64,000 bases of DNA from Roseovarius carneus. Lineage in GTDB: Bacteria; Pseudomonadota; Alphaproteobacteria; Rhodobacterales; Rhodobacteraceae. Both the position numbers and the translations under genes were made by a program. The stretch covers positions 2,028,374-2,092,373 of the forward strand of contig NZ_JAHSPD010000001.1 in assembly GCF_020141465.1 (NCBI RefSeq), written 5' to 3'. This document shows, piece after piece, positions 18,197 to 27,901 of the stretch (positions are counted from its first letter, which is position 1; the number at the start of each line of letters is the position of its first letter). Below the pieces are notes generated by a model, which was given only the letters and a program-made list of their open reading frames with translations, made no database searches and was not told where the DNA came from.

Positions 18197-19508
18197 CTCT
18201 CGCAGCCTTGATATAAATCATTGGGTTGACGGCCTTGCCGTTCACACGGACTTCGTAGTGTAGATGGGTGCCGGTTGATCGTCCAGTATTGCCCATATCA
18301 CCAATCTGCTGTCCGCGCGAGACCCTTTGGCCTTTCTTGACGCGGATTTTGGATAAGTGGGCATAGCGCGTCTCGATGCCGAACGCATGTTTGACCTTCA
18401 CAAGGCGGCCATATCCTGACTGCCAGTCCGCGTGGGTGACCACGCCATCGGCGGTGGAATAGATGGGCGTGCCGTGCGGCGCGGCAAAGTCAGAGCCGTT
18501 ATGCATCCGGCCCCAGCGCATCCCGAACCCGGATGTATAGCGAAACGCGCTTTTCACTGGCACCGCGAAGGGCGCCTTTTGTGCGGCGATGCGGTAAAGG
18601 TTCAGCCGGTCCATCTGATTGAGCAGGCTATTGGCACGCTCGGCATCGGCGGACGGATCGCCACCGCGGGTCGAGAATGACAGGGGCGTCATCGGCCCAC
18701 CTTGGCCGCTATATCCTTGGCGCACAGTGCTGAGCAGCGAGTCGGTGTTCATACCGGCCGCGCGGAACATCTTGTCCAGCGGCTCGACCGAGATGGTCAT
18801 GGCGTCTTCAAGTTGGCGGAAAATAGCGTCGTTCTGGTCCTGCATCAGGGCGATGCGCTGGGCCATTTCCTCCGCATGCAGCAGGGCATCCTGTGCGTTC
18901 TCGGTGATCTGGTCGCGCTCTTGCGCAGTGTCAGCAAGCGCCGCGGACAGAAAATTCAGTGTGCTTGAGCCTGCGCCATCTGCGGTGGCGATGGTGCCGT
19001 TGCCGCCCTCATTTTGATCAATCGTGGCCAGTAGCGCCTCAGCTTCGGTGCGGGCGCTGTCGCGGTCATGCATGGTGCGGCGCAGGGTGGACTGGATCAC
19101 GCCGATACCTGTCTCGATCTCGCGGCGGCGTGTCTCCGAGGTCAGCAACTCGGACTGCATGATCGAAATCTGCTCCAGCGCCGAGTTGAAGCGTTCCTGA
19201 GCTGCGTGGGCTTCTTGAGCGCGCAGGTCACGCTCGCTCGACAGGGCATTGAGACGGGCCTCATAAGTGCGTTGATCGCGCTTGGCTTGTTCGCGGAAGT
19301 TTCCGGCGCCAATACTGTCCATGAGCAAGATCGCGGTGGCGATAATCGCCCATGCCACAACTGCGGACGCGCCGGTGAAGGCAATCAACTGAGACGCGGG
19401 GCGCAGCCGGATAAAGCGCGTATCGGTATCAGAGCGCAAAAATACCCGGCGTTCGGGGAAATAGCGTTCGAGAATCGCGTGCGTTTTGATTGCTATTCGT
19501 GTCCGCAA
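18186..19508 (-). CDS. Membrane-anchored M23 (LytM) peptidase, TTG start
   Basis: The protein has 440 residues: a basic N-terminus, one transmembrane helix at about 38-63, a coiled-coil region (about 70-270), then a LytM domain. Zinc ligands are visible as H336xxxD340 and H415xH417, with the second conserved His in YAHLS. It is therefore a likely active D,D-endopeptidase in the periplasm. No ATG or GTG occurs before the membrane helix; TTG at 19508 has GGACGGGGCC upstream and is the likely start. It is translationally coupled to the bactofilin gene. Confidence 0.88.
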   Translation of the reverse strand: MRTRIAIKTHAILERYFPERRVFLRSDTDTRFIRLRPASQLIAFTGASAVVAWAIIATAILLMDSIGAGNFREQAKRDQRTYEARLNALSSERDLRAQEAHAAQERFNSALEQISIMQSELLTSETRRREIETGIGVIQSTLRRTMHDRDSARTEAEALLATIDQNEGGNGTIATADGAGSSTLNFLSAALADTAQERDQITENAQDALLHAEEMAQRIALMQDQNDAIFRQLEDAMTISVEPLDKMFRAAGMNTDSLLSTVRQGYSGQGGPMTPLSFSTRGGDPSADAERANSLLNQMDRLNLYRIAAQKAPFAVPVKSAFRYTSGFGMRWGRMHNGSDFAAPHGTPIYSTADGVVTHADWQSGYGRLVKVKHAFGIETRYAHLSKIRVKKGQRVSRGQQIGDMGNTGRSTGTHLHYEVRVNGKAVNPMIYIKAARDVF

Positions 19509-19801
19509 GAGGCCCCGTCCTATAATGTCCTTCCGAAGTGGTGCTCTTTCAGGGTCTGCCGGACCCGAGGCACCTTGGAGAAGGTAGCTATCGCAGGTGA
19601 TCGGTCTGGGGCAACCTTTTTGACCAATCGCGTGGCCAAATCATGGCGCATATTCGCTCAGCGGCGAAAAATCGCCGATATGCAACGGTTTGGACGGTGT
19701 TCATCAGGTAATACTGCGCGGCCATGTCGCGGGCTTTGCTGATTTGGGGTTGGGATTTGGGCGATTGAATATGGGGGTGTGCCTCGGTTAACCATGCTTT
19801 C
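19509..19801. other. Intergenic region between divergent M23 and sulfotransferase genes
   Basis: This 293-bp gap must contain two divergent promoters. I see no confident -10/-35 pair, no RNA gene and no recognised repeat. A minus-strand frame of 71 codons (19588-19803) overlaps the sulfotransferase start and is not convincing. Confidence 0.5.
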
Positions 19802-20563
19802 ATGACAGATCATCCCATCATAGCACTCTGGGCGCATCCGCGCTCCATGTCGACCGCGACCGAACGTGTGGCGCGCACGCGCGGGGATCTCGACTGCGCC
19901 CATGAGCCTTTCATGTATGACTATTACGTCCACCGCCGCGCGGGGCACACGCCGCATTTCGATGTGCAGCCGGATCATCCGACCCGCTACAGCTCGATAC
20001 GCGATATGCTCTTGGAGCGGGCAGGGCGCGGCCCCGTGTTCTTCAAAGATATGGCCTATTACGTGCTGCCTTACCTGCCGGAGGATGCTGCCTTCGCCGC
20101 CCGGCTGCGGCATGTGTTTCTGGTGCGCGATCCGCATGCGGCGCTTGCGTCCTATCATGGGTTGGATGCGGATTTTACCTGCGAGGAGGCGGGGATCGAG
20201 GCGCAGTGGCGGCTTTTTGAGGCGCTGGAGGGCATGGGTCACGCGCCGCTCGTGCTGCGCTCCGAGGATATCCGTGCCAACCCAGCGGCCATGATGCGCG
20301 CCCTTTGGGATCATGCAGAGCTGGCGGATGCGCCGGGGGCGCTGAACTGGGACGGGCCACCGCCCGAGGATTGGGCGCAGGTCTCGGCCTGGCACGCGGC
20401 GGCCACGGGCAGCACGTCCATTCGTCCCATGGCCGCCGATCACGCGGAGCGAGCAATTGCGCGGTTTGAGGCAGCGGCGGAGGTCACGCCCCGTCTGCGC
20501 GAGGTGCTTGCGCATCACCAGCCCTTTTACGAGCGGCTTTGCGCGCGTGCCTTCCGGCCTTAA
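19802..20563 (+). CDS. Sulfotransferase-like protein
   Basis: The 253-residue protein starts with 'IIALWAHPRSMSTATERV', matching the 5'-phosphosulfate-binding loop (PRSxST) of the PAPS sulfotransferase superfamily. 'RHVFLVRDPHAALASY' matches the 3'-phosphate-binding block. A cytoplasmic enzyme transferring sulfate from PAPS to an unknown acceptor is likely. Its end overlaps the convergent peroxiredoxin gene by 4 bp. Its divergent partner upstream is the M23 peptidase gene. Confidence 0.8.
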   Translation: MTDHPIIALWAHPRSMSTATERVARTRGDLDCAHEPFMYDYYVHRRAGHTPHFDVQPDHPTRYSSIRDMLLERAGRGPVFFKDMAYYVLPYLPEDAAFAARLRHVFLVRDPHAALASYHGLDADFTCEEAGIEAQWRLFEALEGMGHAPLVLRSEDIRANPAAMMRALWDHAELADAPGALNWDGPPPEDWAQVSAWHAAATGSTSIRPMAADHAERAIARFEAAAEVTPRLREVLAHHQPFYERLCARAFRP

Positions 20564-21021
20564 AGCGCGCGCACAGCCTCAAGCACCTCTTCCGCGTGGC
20601 CCGGCACCTTCACCTTGCGCCACACCCGTGCAACAGTGCCATCGGCTGCGATTAGAAAGGTAGAGCGTTCGATGCCGAAAAACGTCTTGCCATACATGCT
20701 CTTTTCCTTCCAAACGCCGTAATCTTCGCAGGTGCTGCCATGCTCATCGGACAAAAGGGGCATTGCGAGGCTGTATTTTTCGCGGAACTTGTCATGTTTG
20801 GCGATGCTGTCCTTGGAGAGGCCTAGAACGGTTGCACCTGCCGCTTCAAATTCGGGTAGAAGGGCGGTAAAGGCCAGCGCCTCTTTGGTGCAGCCGGACG
20901 TGTCGTCGCGTGGGTAAAAAAACAGAACGACCGGGCTACCTTTGAGTTGGCTGAGCTGAACTTCGCCCTCGCCATCGCGTGGGAGGGTGAAATCGGGGGC
21001 GGTTTGGGTGATATCGAGCAT
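20560..21021 (-). CDS. bcp: Peroxiredoxin, BCP/PrxQ type
   Basis: A 153-residue thiol peroxidase. The peroxidatic Cys44 is in 'DDTSGCTKEALAF'. The second Cys that typical PrxQ proteins carry five residues later is absent (Ala/Leu there), but Cys98 in 'GSTCEDYG' could serve instead. It would reduce hydrogen peroxide and organic hydroperoxides with thioredoxin or another thiol donor in the cytoplasm. It is monocistronic and tail-overlaps the sulfotransferase gene by 4 bp. Confidence 0.9.
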   Translation of the reverse strand: MLDITQTAPDFTLPRDGEGEVQLSQLKGSPVVLFFYPRDDTSGCTKEALAFTALLPEFEAAGATVLGLSKDSIAKHDKFREKYSLAMPLLSDEHGSTCEDYGVWKEKSMYGKTFFGIERSTFLIAADGTVARVWRKVKVPGHAEEVLEAVRAL

Positions 21022-21146
21022 GCTGCGTCCTTGGTCAGAGAATTGTGAGTGTTATATTAGCCCATGTTAGAGCAGAATAAAGAAGGCGCGGCCATCCATG
21101 ACCGGGGCGCGCGGCATATGCGCCGAACGCGCATTGAAGGACAAGC

Positions 21147-24100
21147 GTGACGAGCGATCACCCCCCCCCGCCTGAGGCGGATAAAAACCCCAAATTGGCA
21201 CGCCGCGCGCAAGAGCGCCGCGGGCGCAAGGCGGGGCTTTGGCTTTTGCTCAGCCTGCCCTTGGCGGTGGGTGCGGGGGTGTTTGTGCTGTTGTCCTATC
21301 TTGGCACGCCGATCACAGTGCCCGATTGGGCGCGTGAGCGGGTGACCGAGCGGATCAACCGCGACGCCGGCGATTTGCGGGTGGATTTAGGCGAGATGGT
21401 GGTGACCGTGCAGCAGGGCTGGCGGCCTGAGCTTGCCTTGCGCAACGTGGCGCTGCGCGGGACAGATGGGCGCGAGATCGTGACCCTGTCGGAGGTAAGC
21501 GGCAGCCTTGCGATGGAGCCGCTCTTGCGCGGCGAAATACAGCCCGGTGTGATCCACATTTCGGGCGTGCAGCTGACCGTGCAGCGCCGCGTGGGCGGGC
21601 TGGATGTGAGCGTGGGGGCTGCCGCACCGTTTGACGCGGAGCAGAGCGCGCCCGGACGTGCGCCGGAAAACTCGGGCGAGAGAACAGGCGAGGAGGCTGC
21701 CGATCTCGCGGCCCTCCTGCGCCAGATGGATGAGGCGGTGAGCCAGCCCGCATTCGCCGCCCTCACCGAGGTGCAGGCCGATAACCTGACGCTGCGCTAT
21801 GAGGATGCGCGCTCAGGGCGGGCGTGGAATGTTGATGGTGGGCAGGTCATGCTGAGCCGTCGGGGCGATGATCTGCGTCTGCGCGGTGATTTCGTTCTTT
21901 TGGCCGCGCGGGCCTATGCGACCTCGCTTGAGGTCACTTTTGCCAAACAGATTGGTGCGCCCTCGGCTGAGTTCAGCGTGAATTTCGCCGATATGCCTGC
22001 CGAGGAATTGGCGCTGCAATCGCCATCGCTCGCGTGGCTTGGCGCGCTTGATGCGCCGATTTCGGGCGCGCTGCGGGCGCAAATCAACGAGGAGGGCCTG
22101 CTTGGCCCGCTCAACGCCACGCTTCAGATCGGGGCGGGGGTCTTGCAGCCCAATGCCGCGACCACGCCCATCGCCTTTGAGAGCGCGAGTAGCTATTTCA
22201 CCTATGATCCGAGCGCGCACAGCATGCGGTTTGAAAGCCTGAGCATCGAGAGCAAATGGGTCACGGCCCGCGCGCAAGGCACCGCATTTCTGGTGGGCGC
22301 CGAGGCCGGCGGCTGGCCGCAGGAGCTTCAGGCGCAGATGCAGGTGAGCGATATCACGGCCAATCCGGCGGATCTTTATGCCGCGCCGATCGCCCTGGAT
22401 GGTGCGGTGCTCGACATGCGGCTGAAGCTTGATCCGTTCCATCTGAGTGTGGGGCAGCTCAGCCTGTCGGATATGGGCGCGAACCTTACGCTCAGCGCCG
22501 AGCTGCGCGGAGAGGAGACGGGCTGGGATCTGGCGCTCGACGGATATATGGACCGGCTGGACCGGGATCGTCTGATGGCGCTCTGGCCGCCTGCGGCAGT
22601 TCCAAACACGCGCGCATGGGTCGAGACGAATGTGAGCGCAGCAGATCTCAGCAACGTGCAGATCGCTGTGCGCTCCTTGCCCAAAAGCCGCCCCGATGTG
22701 TTCATGGGGTTTGATTTTCGCAACATGACCACGAAATTCATGCGCCTCTTGCCGCCCATCACCGGCGGGGTGGGTCATGCGACGCTCTATGACGAGCGGT
22801 TCGTGATCCACGCGGAGGCGGGGGTGGTGCAGGCGCCGCAAGGCGGGCAGATTGATGTGGCGGGCACCAGCTTTGTTGTGGAGAACACGCGCGAGAAGCA
22901 ACCGCCCTCGACCACGTATCTGCGCACGCAAAGCTCGATCACAGCGGCTCTTGCCCTGCTGGATGCACCGCCATTCGAGATGCTGAGCAAACAGGGCCAG
23001 CCCGTGACGTTGGCCGAGGGACGCGCGGATGTGGCGGGCACGCTCAGCTTCCTGCTGAAGGACAATTTGCAGACCGAAGATGTGCGTTTTGATCTTGAGG
23101 CCACGCTGCGCGATGTAAGCTCGGACGTGATCATGCCGGGCAAGGTGTTACGGGCCGAGCGGCTGCGCATGACCGCCGATAACGAGACGCTCGCGGTGTT
23201 CGGCAATGGGTGGCTGGGCGAGGTGCCCTTCACCGGACGCTGGGAAAGCCCGGTTGTGGCGGATGGCGGCGGCAGCACCCTGACCGGGGAGGTGACCCTG
23301 TCGGAGACATTCTCGGATGAGTTCAGCATCGGTCTGGCACCGGGCAGCATCACAGGCTCGACGCCTGCACAGATCACGGTGGAGTTGCAAAAGGGCGGTG
23401 GCGGGGGCTTCACCTTGCGCTCCGACTTGGCGGGGCTGGGGTTGGCCATTCCGCAACTTGGGTGGAGCATGAGCCGGGCTGCCACGGGCGCGCTGAGTGT
23501 GGAGGGACGGCTGGGCACGCCGATTGCGGTGGATGCGCTGAGCCTGACTGCGCCGGGGCTGAGCGCGCTGGGTGCTGTGAGTTTGCAGCCCGGTGGCGGT
23601 CTGGAGCGGGCGGTCTTTAGCCGGGTGCAGGTGGGCGATTGGCTCGATGTGCCGGCGGAGCTTGTGGGGCGCGGGCTGGGAGAGACACCGGCTGTACGCG
23701 TTACCGGGGGCACGATTGATCTGCGCCGCACCAGCCTCAATGAGGGGCGCGATGCGGGCGATAAGGCCGGTGGGCCGGTTTCGCTGATGCTGGAGCGGCT
23801 TCAGATATCTGATGCGATATCGCTCACCGGATTTCGGGCCGAGTTGGACACGTCGCGCGGCACGGATGGCACCTTTTCGGGGCGGCTCAATGACGGCGCG
23901 CCGATCACGGGGCGGGTTGTGCCGCAGGATGGGCGCAGCGCGTTTCGCGTGCGCAGTCAGGCGGCGGGGGGTGTGCTTGGTTCTGCGGGCCTTTTGAAAG
24001 GGGCCCGCAGCGGTGATCTGGAGCTGATCCTGACCCCGGCGGCGGGCGCGGGCAGCTATGATGGACAACTGACTGTCGATGATATCTGGCTCACGGATGC

Positions 24101-24635
24101 GCCTGCGCTCGCGGCTTTGCTCAGTGCGGTGAGCGTGGTGGGGCTGCTGGAGCAGATGTCGGGGAATGGCATCCTCTTCAACCGTGTGGAGGCGCAGTTT
24201 CGGCTGACGCCGGATCGGGTGACCTTGCTCAACTCCTCGGCGGTGGGCGCGTCGATGGGCATTTCCATGGATGGGTATTACTTCACCGAAGACAAAAGGA
24301 TGGATATGCAGGGCGTGGTCTCGCCGCTCTATCTGGTGAACGCGCTGGGCGGCATTTTTACCCGGCGGGGCGAGGGGCTTGTCGGCTTCAACTACACGCT
24401 GAGCGGGCCTGCATCACAGCCGCGTGTGGAGGTCAATCCTCTGTCATTACTCACACCGGGCATGTTCCGCGAGCTTTTCCGCCGCCCCGCGCCGACCCTG
24501 CCCGAAACGGCAGGTGTGGATGGCCCGCCACAAGCCGCATCTGGCGGCTCGACCTTGGGCGCGGGGGCGGGTAATGAGCCGGGCAATGCGGCGGCCCCCG
24601 AAGGCTCGCCCGTGATCAACAGGAACAACCGGTGA
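21147..24635 (+). CDS. AsmA/YhdP-like (DUF3971) envelope protein
   Basis: At 1162 residues this is a very large protein with a basic N-terminus, one transmembrane helix at about 31-53, and a long beta-rich body with AsmA-like C-terminal repeats. The Rhodobacterales YhdP-like form carries DUF3971. Members of the AsmA superfamily are bridge-like proteins thought to move phospholipid between the inner and outer membranes. The start is a GTG at 21147 preceded by GAAGGA. The last ~60 residues are Pro/Gly/Ala-rich. queA follows after 13 bp and is probably cotranscribed. Confidence 0.8.
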   Translation: MTSDHPPPPEADKNPKLARRAQERRGRKAGLWLLLSLPLAVGAGVFVLLSYLGTPITVPDWARERVTERINRDAGDLRVDLGEMVVTVQQGWRPELALRNVALRGTDGREIVTLSEVSGSLAMEPLLRGEIQPGVIHISGVQLTVQRRVGGLDVSVGAAAPFDAEQSAPGRAPENSGERTGEEAADLAALLRQMDEAVSQPAFAALTEVQADNLTLRYEDARSGRAWNVDGGQVMLSRRGDDLRLRGDFVLLAARAYATSLEVTFAKQIGAPSAEFSVNFADMPAEELALQSPSLAWLGALDAPISGALRAQINEEGLLGPLNATLQIGAGVLQPNAATTPIAFESASSYFTYDPSAHSMRFESLSIESKWVTARAQGTAFLVGAEAGGWPQELQAQMQVSDITANPADLYAAPIALDGAVLDMRLKLDPFHLSVGQLSLSDMGANLTLSAELRGEETGWDLALDGYMDRLDRDRLMALWPPAAVPNTRAWVETNVSAADLSNVQIAVRSLPKSRPDVFMGFDFRNMTTKFMRLLPPITGGVGHATLYDERFVIHAEAGVVQAPQGGQIDVAGTSFVVENTREKQPPSTTYLRTQSSITAALALLDAPPFEMLSKQGQPVTLAEGRADVAGTLSFLLKDNLQTEDVRFDLEATLRDVSSDVIMPGKVLRAERLRMTADNETLAVFGNGWLGEVPFTGRWESPVVADGGGSTLTGEVTLSETFSDEFSIGLAPGSITGSTPAQITVELQKGGGGGFTLRSDLAGLGLAIPQLGWSMSRAATGALSVEGRLGTPIAVDALSLTAPGLSALGAVSLQPGGGLERAVFSRVQVGDWLDVPAELVGRGLGETPAVRVTGGTIDLRRTSLNEGRDAGDKAGGPVSLMLERLQISDAISLTGFRAELDTSRGTDGTFSGRLNDGAPITGRVVPQDGRSAFRVRSQAAGGVLGSAGLLKGARSGDLELILTPAAGAGSYDGQLTVDDIWLTDAPALAALLSAVSVVGLLEQMSGNGILFNRVEAQFRLTPDRVTLLNSSAVGASMGISMDGYYFTEDKRMDMQGVVSPLYLVNALGGIFTRRGEGLVGFNYTLSGPASQPRVEVNPLSLLTPGMFRELFRRPAPTLPETAGVDGPPQAASGGSTLGAGAGNEPGNAAAPEGSPVINRNNR

Positions 24636-24648
24636 GAAGGCTTGAGCC

Positions 24649-25704
24649 ATGCAGCTGAGTGATTTTGATTTTGAGCTGCCCGAGGCGCTGATCGCCACGC
24701 GGCCTGCACGGCCCCGCAGCTCTGCGCGGTTGCTGGTGGCTGAGGGCGCACAGATCACCGATGCGGTGGTCACGGATCTGGTGGAGTGGCTGCGTCCGGG
24801 CGACCGGTTGGTGCTCAACGATACCAAGGTCATCCCTGCGCGCCTAAGTGGCAGCCGTGCGCGCGAGAGCGCCCAAGGGGCGACCGAAGCCCGTATCGAG
24901 GTGACGCTGCTGGAGCCGCAGGCGGAGGCGGTCGTGTGGTCGGCTTTGGTCAAGCCGCTCAAAAAACTGAAAATCGGCGAGCGGGTGATCTTCTCGGACA
25001 TGCTCAGCGCCGATCTGGTGGACAAGGCCGAGGGGCAGGGCCTCTTGCGGTTCAACCTGACGGGCGATGATTTCGACGCAGCGCTGGCTGAGGCGGGAGC
25101 GATGCCCTTGCCGCCCTATATCGCCGCCAAACGCGCGGCTGACAGTCAGGATACGGAGGATTATCAGACGGTTTGGGCGCGCCGTTCGGGGGCGGTGGCC
25201 GCGCCGACCGCATCGCTGCATTTTGATGCGCCGCTTCTGGAGGCACTTGCCGCGCGGGGCGTGGCGTTTAGCCATGTGACGCTGCATGTGGGGGCGGGAA
25301 CGTTTTTGCCTGTGAAGGTGGAGGACGTGACCACCCATAAGATGCACGCGGAATGGGGCGAGGTGACGCCCGCGGCGGCAGCGGAGATGGCGGCCACCCG
25401 AAAAGCCGGTGGGCGCATCATCCCGGTGGGCACTACGGCCCTGCGCCTGATCGAGAGTGCGGCGGCCGCGAGCGGAGAGATTGCAGCGTGGGAAGGCGAG
25501 ACGGATATCTTTATTTATCCGGGCTTTACCTTCCGCGCGGCGGATGCGCTGATGACCAATTTTCACCTGCCCAAATCGACATTGATGATGCTGGTCTCGG
25601 CCCTGATGGGGCAAGAGACCGTGCGCAATATATATGCCCATGCGGTCGCGGAAAAATACCGATTTTTCTCCTATGGTGACGCATCCCTGTTGATCCCTCG
25701 CTGA
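24649..25704 (+). CDS. queA: S-adenosylmethionine:tRNA ribosyltransferase-isomerase
   Basis: The 351-residue protein matches QueA throughout: '[18 protein letters not shown]' at the N-terminus, '[14 protein letters not shown]', and the '[13 protein letters not shown]' and '[14 protein letters not shown]' blocks. It transfers and isomerises the ribosyl of SAM to make epoxyqueuosine at the wobble base of GUN tRNAs. It lies 13 bp after the YhdP-like gene, so it is likely in that operon. Length is normal. Confidence 0.95.
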   Translation: MQLSDFDFELPEALIATRPARPRSSARLLVAEGAQITDAVVTDLVEWLRPGDRLVLNDTKVIPARLSGSRARESAQGATEARIEVTLLEPQAEAVVWSALVKPLKKLKIGERVIFSDMLSADLVDKAEGQGLLRFNLTGDDFDAALAEAGAMPLPPYIAAKRAADSQDTEDYQTVWARRSGAVAAPTASLHFDAPLLEALAARGVAFSHVTLHVGAGTFLPVKVEDVTTHKMHAEWGEVTPAAAAEMAATRKAGGRIIPVGTTALRLIESAAAASGEIAAWEGETDIFIYPGFTFRAADALMTNFHLPKSTLMMLVSALMGQETVRNIYAHAVAEKYRFFSYGDASLLIPR

Positions 25705-25807
25705 TTCCCTGCCAAGCCCGATGAAAGCGACAGAACGCGTCGTATATAGCGACGACACCAAGGCACGCGCCCGGTAGCCCCTAGGCCTGAGCAGCAGGAG
25801 CCACAGA

Positions 25808-27070
25808 ATGATCCGAGTTCTTTCCAGCGCATGGGCGCTCCTTCTGGGTATGATGCTCTTGCAGGTCGGCAACGGGATGCAATCCACGCTTTTGGGCATC
25901 CGGGGCGAGATTGAGGGGTTCTCGACCTTTGAGATGTCGCTGGTGATGTCGGGTTACTTCGTGGGCTTTCTCTTCGGATCACGCCAAGCGCCCGAGATGA
26001 TCCGGCGTGTGGGCCATGTGCGCGTCTTTGCGGCGCTGGCTTCGTTGATTTCTGCGGCGATGCTGGTCTATCCGACATTCACCGACCCTTGGGTCTGGGG
26101 CGCGTCCCGCATCGTTATCGGGTTTTGTTTCTCTGGCGTGTATGTGGTTGCGGAAAGCTGGCTGAACAATGCCGCCGACAATGAGAACCGTGGCAAGGCG
26201 CTGTCACTTTATATGATCATGCAGATGGTGGGCATCGTGTCGGCTCAGGCGCTGATGCTGACGGCTGATCCCAGTGGGTTTGTCCTCTTCATCATCCCAT
26301 CCGTCCTCGTATCGCTGGCGTTTGCGCCTATTTTGCTGTCGATTTCGCCTACTCCGGCCTATGGCTCGACCAAGCCAATGAACCTGAGGGAACTTTTCAA
26401 TGTTTCGCCGCTGGGCTGCGTTGGCATGTTCCTTTTGGGTGGTGTTTTTGCGGCGCAATTCGGAATGGCGCCAGTCTTTGGTGCGGAAGCAGGGCTGAGT
26501 ATCCCGCAGATTTCGTTTTTGGTCTCAATGTTCTTTATCGGGGCCTTGATCTTGCAATATCCTATCGGGTGGATTTCGGACCGGATGGACCGCCGTGTGC
26601 TGATCTTGATCTGTGCCGCGATCTGCGCGCTGGGCGCTCTCATTGGCGCGCTCTTTACAGCCAATTTCACAATGCTTTTGGTGGCGGCCTTCCTCATTGG
26701 TGGCATGTCAAACCCGCTCTATTCGTTGCTGATCGCCTATACGAACGATTTTCTGGAGCATGATGATATGGCGTCTGCCTCGGGTGGGTTGCTTTTCATC
26801 AACGGTCTGGGCGCTGTTGCGGGGCCTGTGATTACCGGCTGGATGATGGGCGTGTTTGGACCACGCGGATTTTTTATCCTGATCGCGGTCCTGACGATCA
26901 GCATGGTGGCGTACGCGGCCTACCGGATGACCCAGCGCAAGGCGCCTGCCGTGGCAGACACCGAGAGCTTCACCGCCGTCATGCCCTCCGCCTCGCCCAT
27001 GGCGGTGACTTTGGCACAGGAATACGACTATGAGGTTGCGCAAGAAGATGCCGATGAACGCAAGGTGTGA
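25808..27070 (+). CDS. MFS transporter
   Basis: At 420 residues with about 12 hydrophobic segments, it belongs to the major facilitator superfamily, YcaD-like group. Features include 'GYFVGFLFGSRQAPEMIRRVGHVRVF' (loop 2-3 signature), 'RIVIGFCFSGVYVVAESWLNNAADNENRGKAL' (N-half loop 4-5) and 'GWISDRMDRRVLI' in the second half. The C-terminal 45 residues are hydrophilic and acidic. The substrate is unknown. GCAGGAG precedes the ATG. Confidence 0.87.
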   Translation: MIRVLSSAWALLLGMMLLQVGNGMQSTLLGIRGEIEGFSTFEMSLVMSGYFVGFLFGSRQAPEMIRRVGHVRVFAALASLISAAMLVYPTFTDPWVWGASRIVIGFCFSGVYVVAESWLNNAADNENRGKALSLYMIMQMVGIVSAQALMLTADPSGFVLFIIPSVLVSLAFAPILLSISPTPAYGSTKPMNLRELFNVSPLGCVGMFLLGGVFAAQFGMAPVFGAEAGLSIPQISFLVSMFFIGALILQYPIGWISDRMDRRVLILICAAICALGALIGALFTANFTMLLVAAFLIGGMSNPLYSLLIAYTNDFLEHDDMASASGGLLFINGLGAVAGPVITGWMMGVFGPRGFFILIAVLTISMVAYAAYRMTQRKAPAVADTESFTAVMPSASPMAVTLAQEYDYEVAQEDADERKV

Positions 27071-27170
27071 GCGCTTGTGTCGGGCTTGTAGCAATACGTG
27101 ATTGTTTTGGGGCTCTTATTGCGCTTAGCGTGGTTGTGAGGGCAGTGGGGCAATCGAGGGAGACAGGCTT

Positions 27171-27755
27171 GTGGTAACGCCTGAGGACGTATTGAAATTC
27201 TGGCTCGACGACGTGGGGCCGCAGAAGTGGTATGCAGTGTCAGATGCGCTGGACGATGAGATCCGCGCACGCTTTGAGGCGACATGGCGAAGCGGTCAGG
27301 AGGGCGCGCTTGCGCTTTGGCTGACCTACCCGAGCGGGACACTCGCTTATATCATCCTGATGGACCAGTTTCCGCGCAACATGTTCCGGGGGCAGGGCAC
27401 TTCCTTTGCCACGGATGTGCAGGCCGTGGCCGCGGCCAAGGCCGCAATTGGCCGCAAATGGGACCTGCGCATTGACGAACCTGCGCGGCAGTTTTTCTAC
27501 CTTCCGCTCATGCATTCCGAGAACCTGTGCGATCAGGAGCGCTGTATCCGGCTGGTGCTGGAGCGGATGCCGCTGACCGGGACCGATACGCTCTTGCATG
27601 CGCGCGCGCATCGTGAGGTGATCCGCCAGTTTGGGCGCTTCCCATACCGCAATGCGTCGCTTGACCGGACCAGCTCAGGGCCTGAGCTTGGCTTCATGGA
27701 AGCGGGTGGCTATGGCCACGCGCTCCGGTCGCTTGAGCAGGCCGACGCGGCCTGA
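27171..27755 (+). CDS. DUF924 family protein
   Basis: This 194-residue protein shows the hallmark DUF924 blocks: 'VLKFWLDDVGPQKWY' at the N-terminus, 'LAYIILMDQFPRNMFRGQG' in the middle, and 'FFYLPLMHSEN' and 'HREVIRQFGRFPYRN' towards the C-terminus. The fold is all-helical and TPR-like; no enzyme activity is established. The start is a GTG at 27171 (a TTG 3 bp upstream is also in frame). It stands alone between the MFS gene and lpdA. Confidence 0.87.
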   Translation: MVTPEDVLKFWLDDVGPQKWYAVSDALDDEIRARFEATWRSGQEGALALWLTYPSGTLAYIILMDQFPRNMFRGQGTSFATDVQAVAAAKAAIGRKWDLRIDEPARQFFYLPLMHSENLCDQERCIRLVLERMPLTGTDTLLHARAHREVIRQFGRFPYRNASLDRTSSGPELGFMEAGGYGHALRSLEQADAA

Positions 27756-27863
27756 TCTACACGCAATCTGGGCTTTGACGGTGGCGCTTGGGGGCGCCGC
27801 CTTTTCGTGTTTTGGCCCTTTTTTCCGCCCGTGCGCGCGGTGGCGTTGTGTGCTTGCCCAAGA

Positions 27864-27881
27864 TAGTTTAATATCAAACTA
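27864..27881. promoter_or_regulatory. Operator-like palindrome upstream of lpdA
   Basis: TAGTTTAATATCAAACTA is an 18-bp palindrome with one mismatched pair, ending 20 bp before the lpdA ATG and just upstream of its GGACGGAG ribosome site. Its AT-rich composition stands out from the surroundings. It could bind a dimeric repressor of the MarR/GntR type; the protein is unknown. Confidence 0.5.
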
Positions 27882-27901
27882 AATTCTGGACGGAGATTCA
27901 C

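Noticed and set aside
19588..19803. 71-codon minus-strand ORF overlapping the sulfotransferase start
   Set aside because: Weak ribosome site, no motif, and it overlaps the start codon of a well-supported gene.
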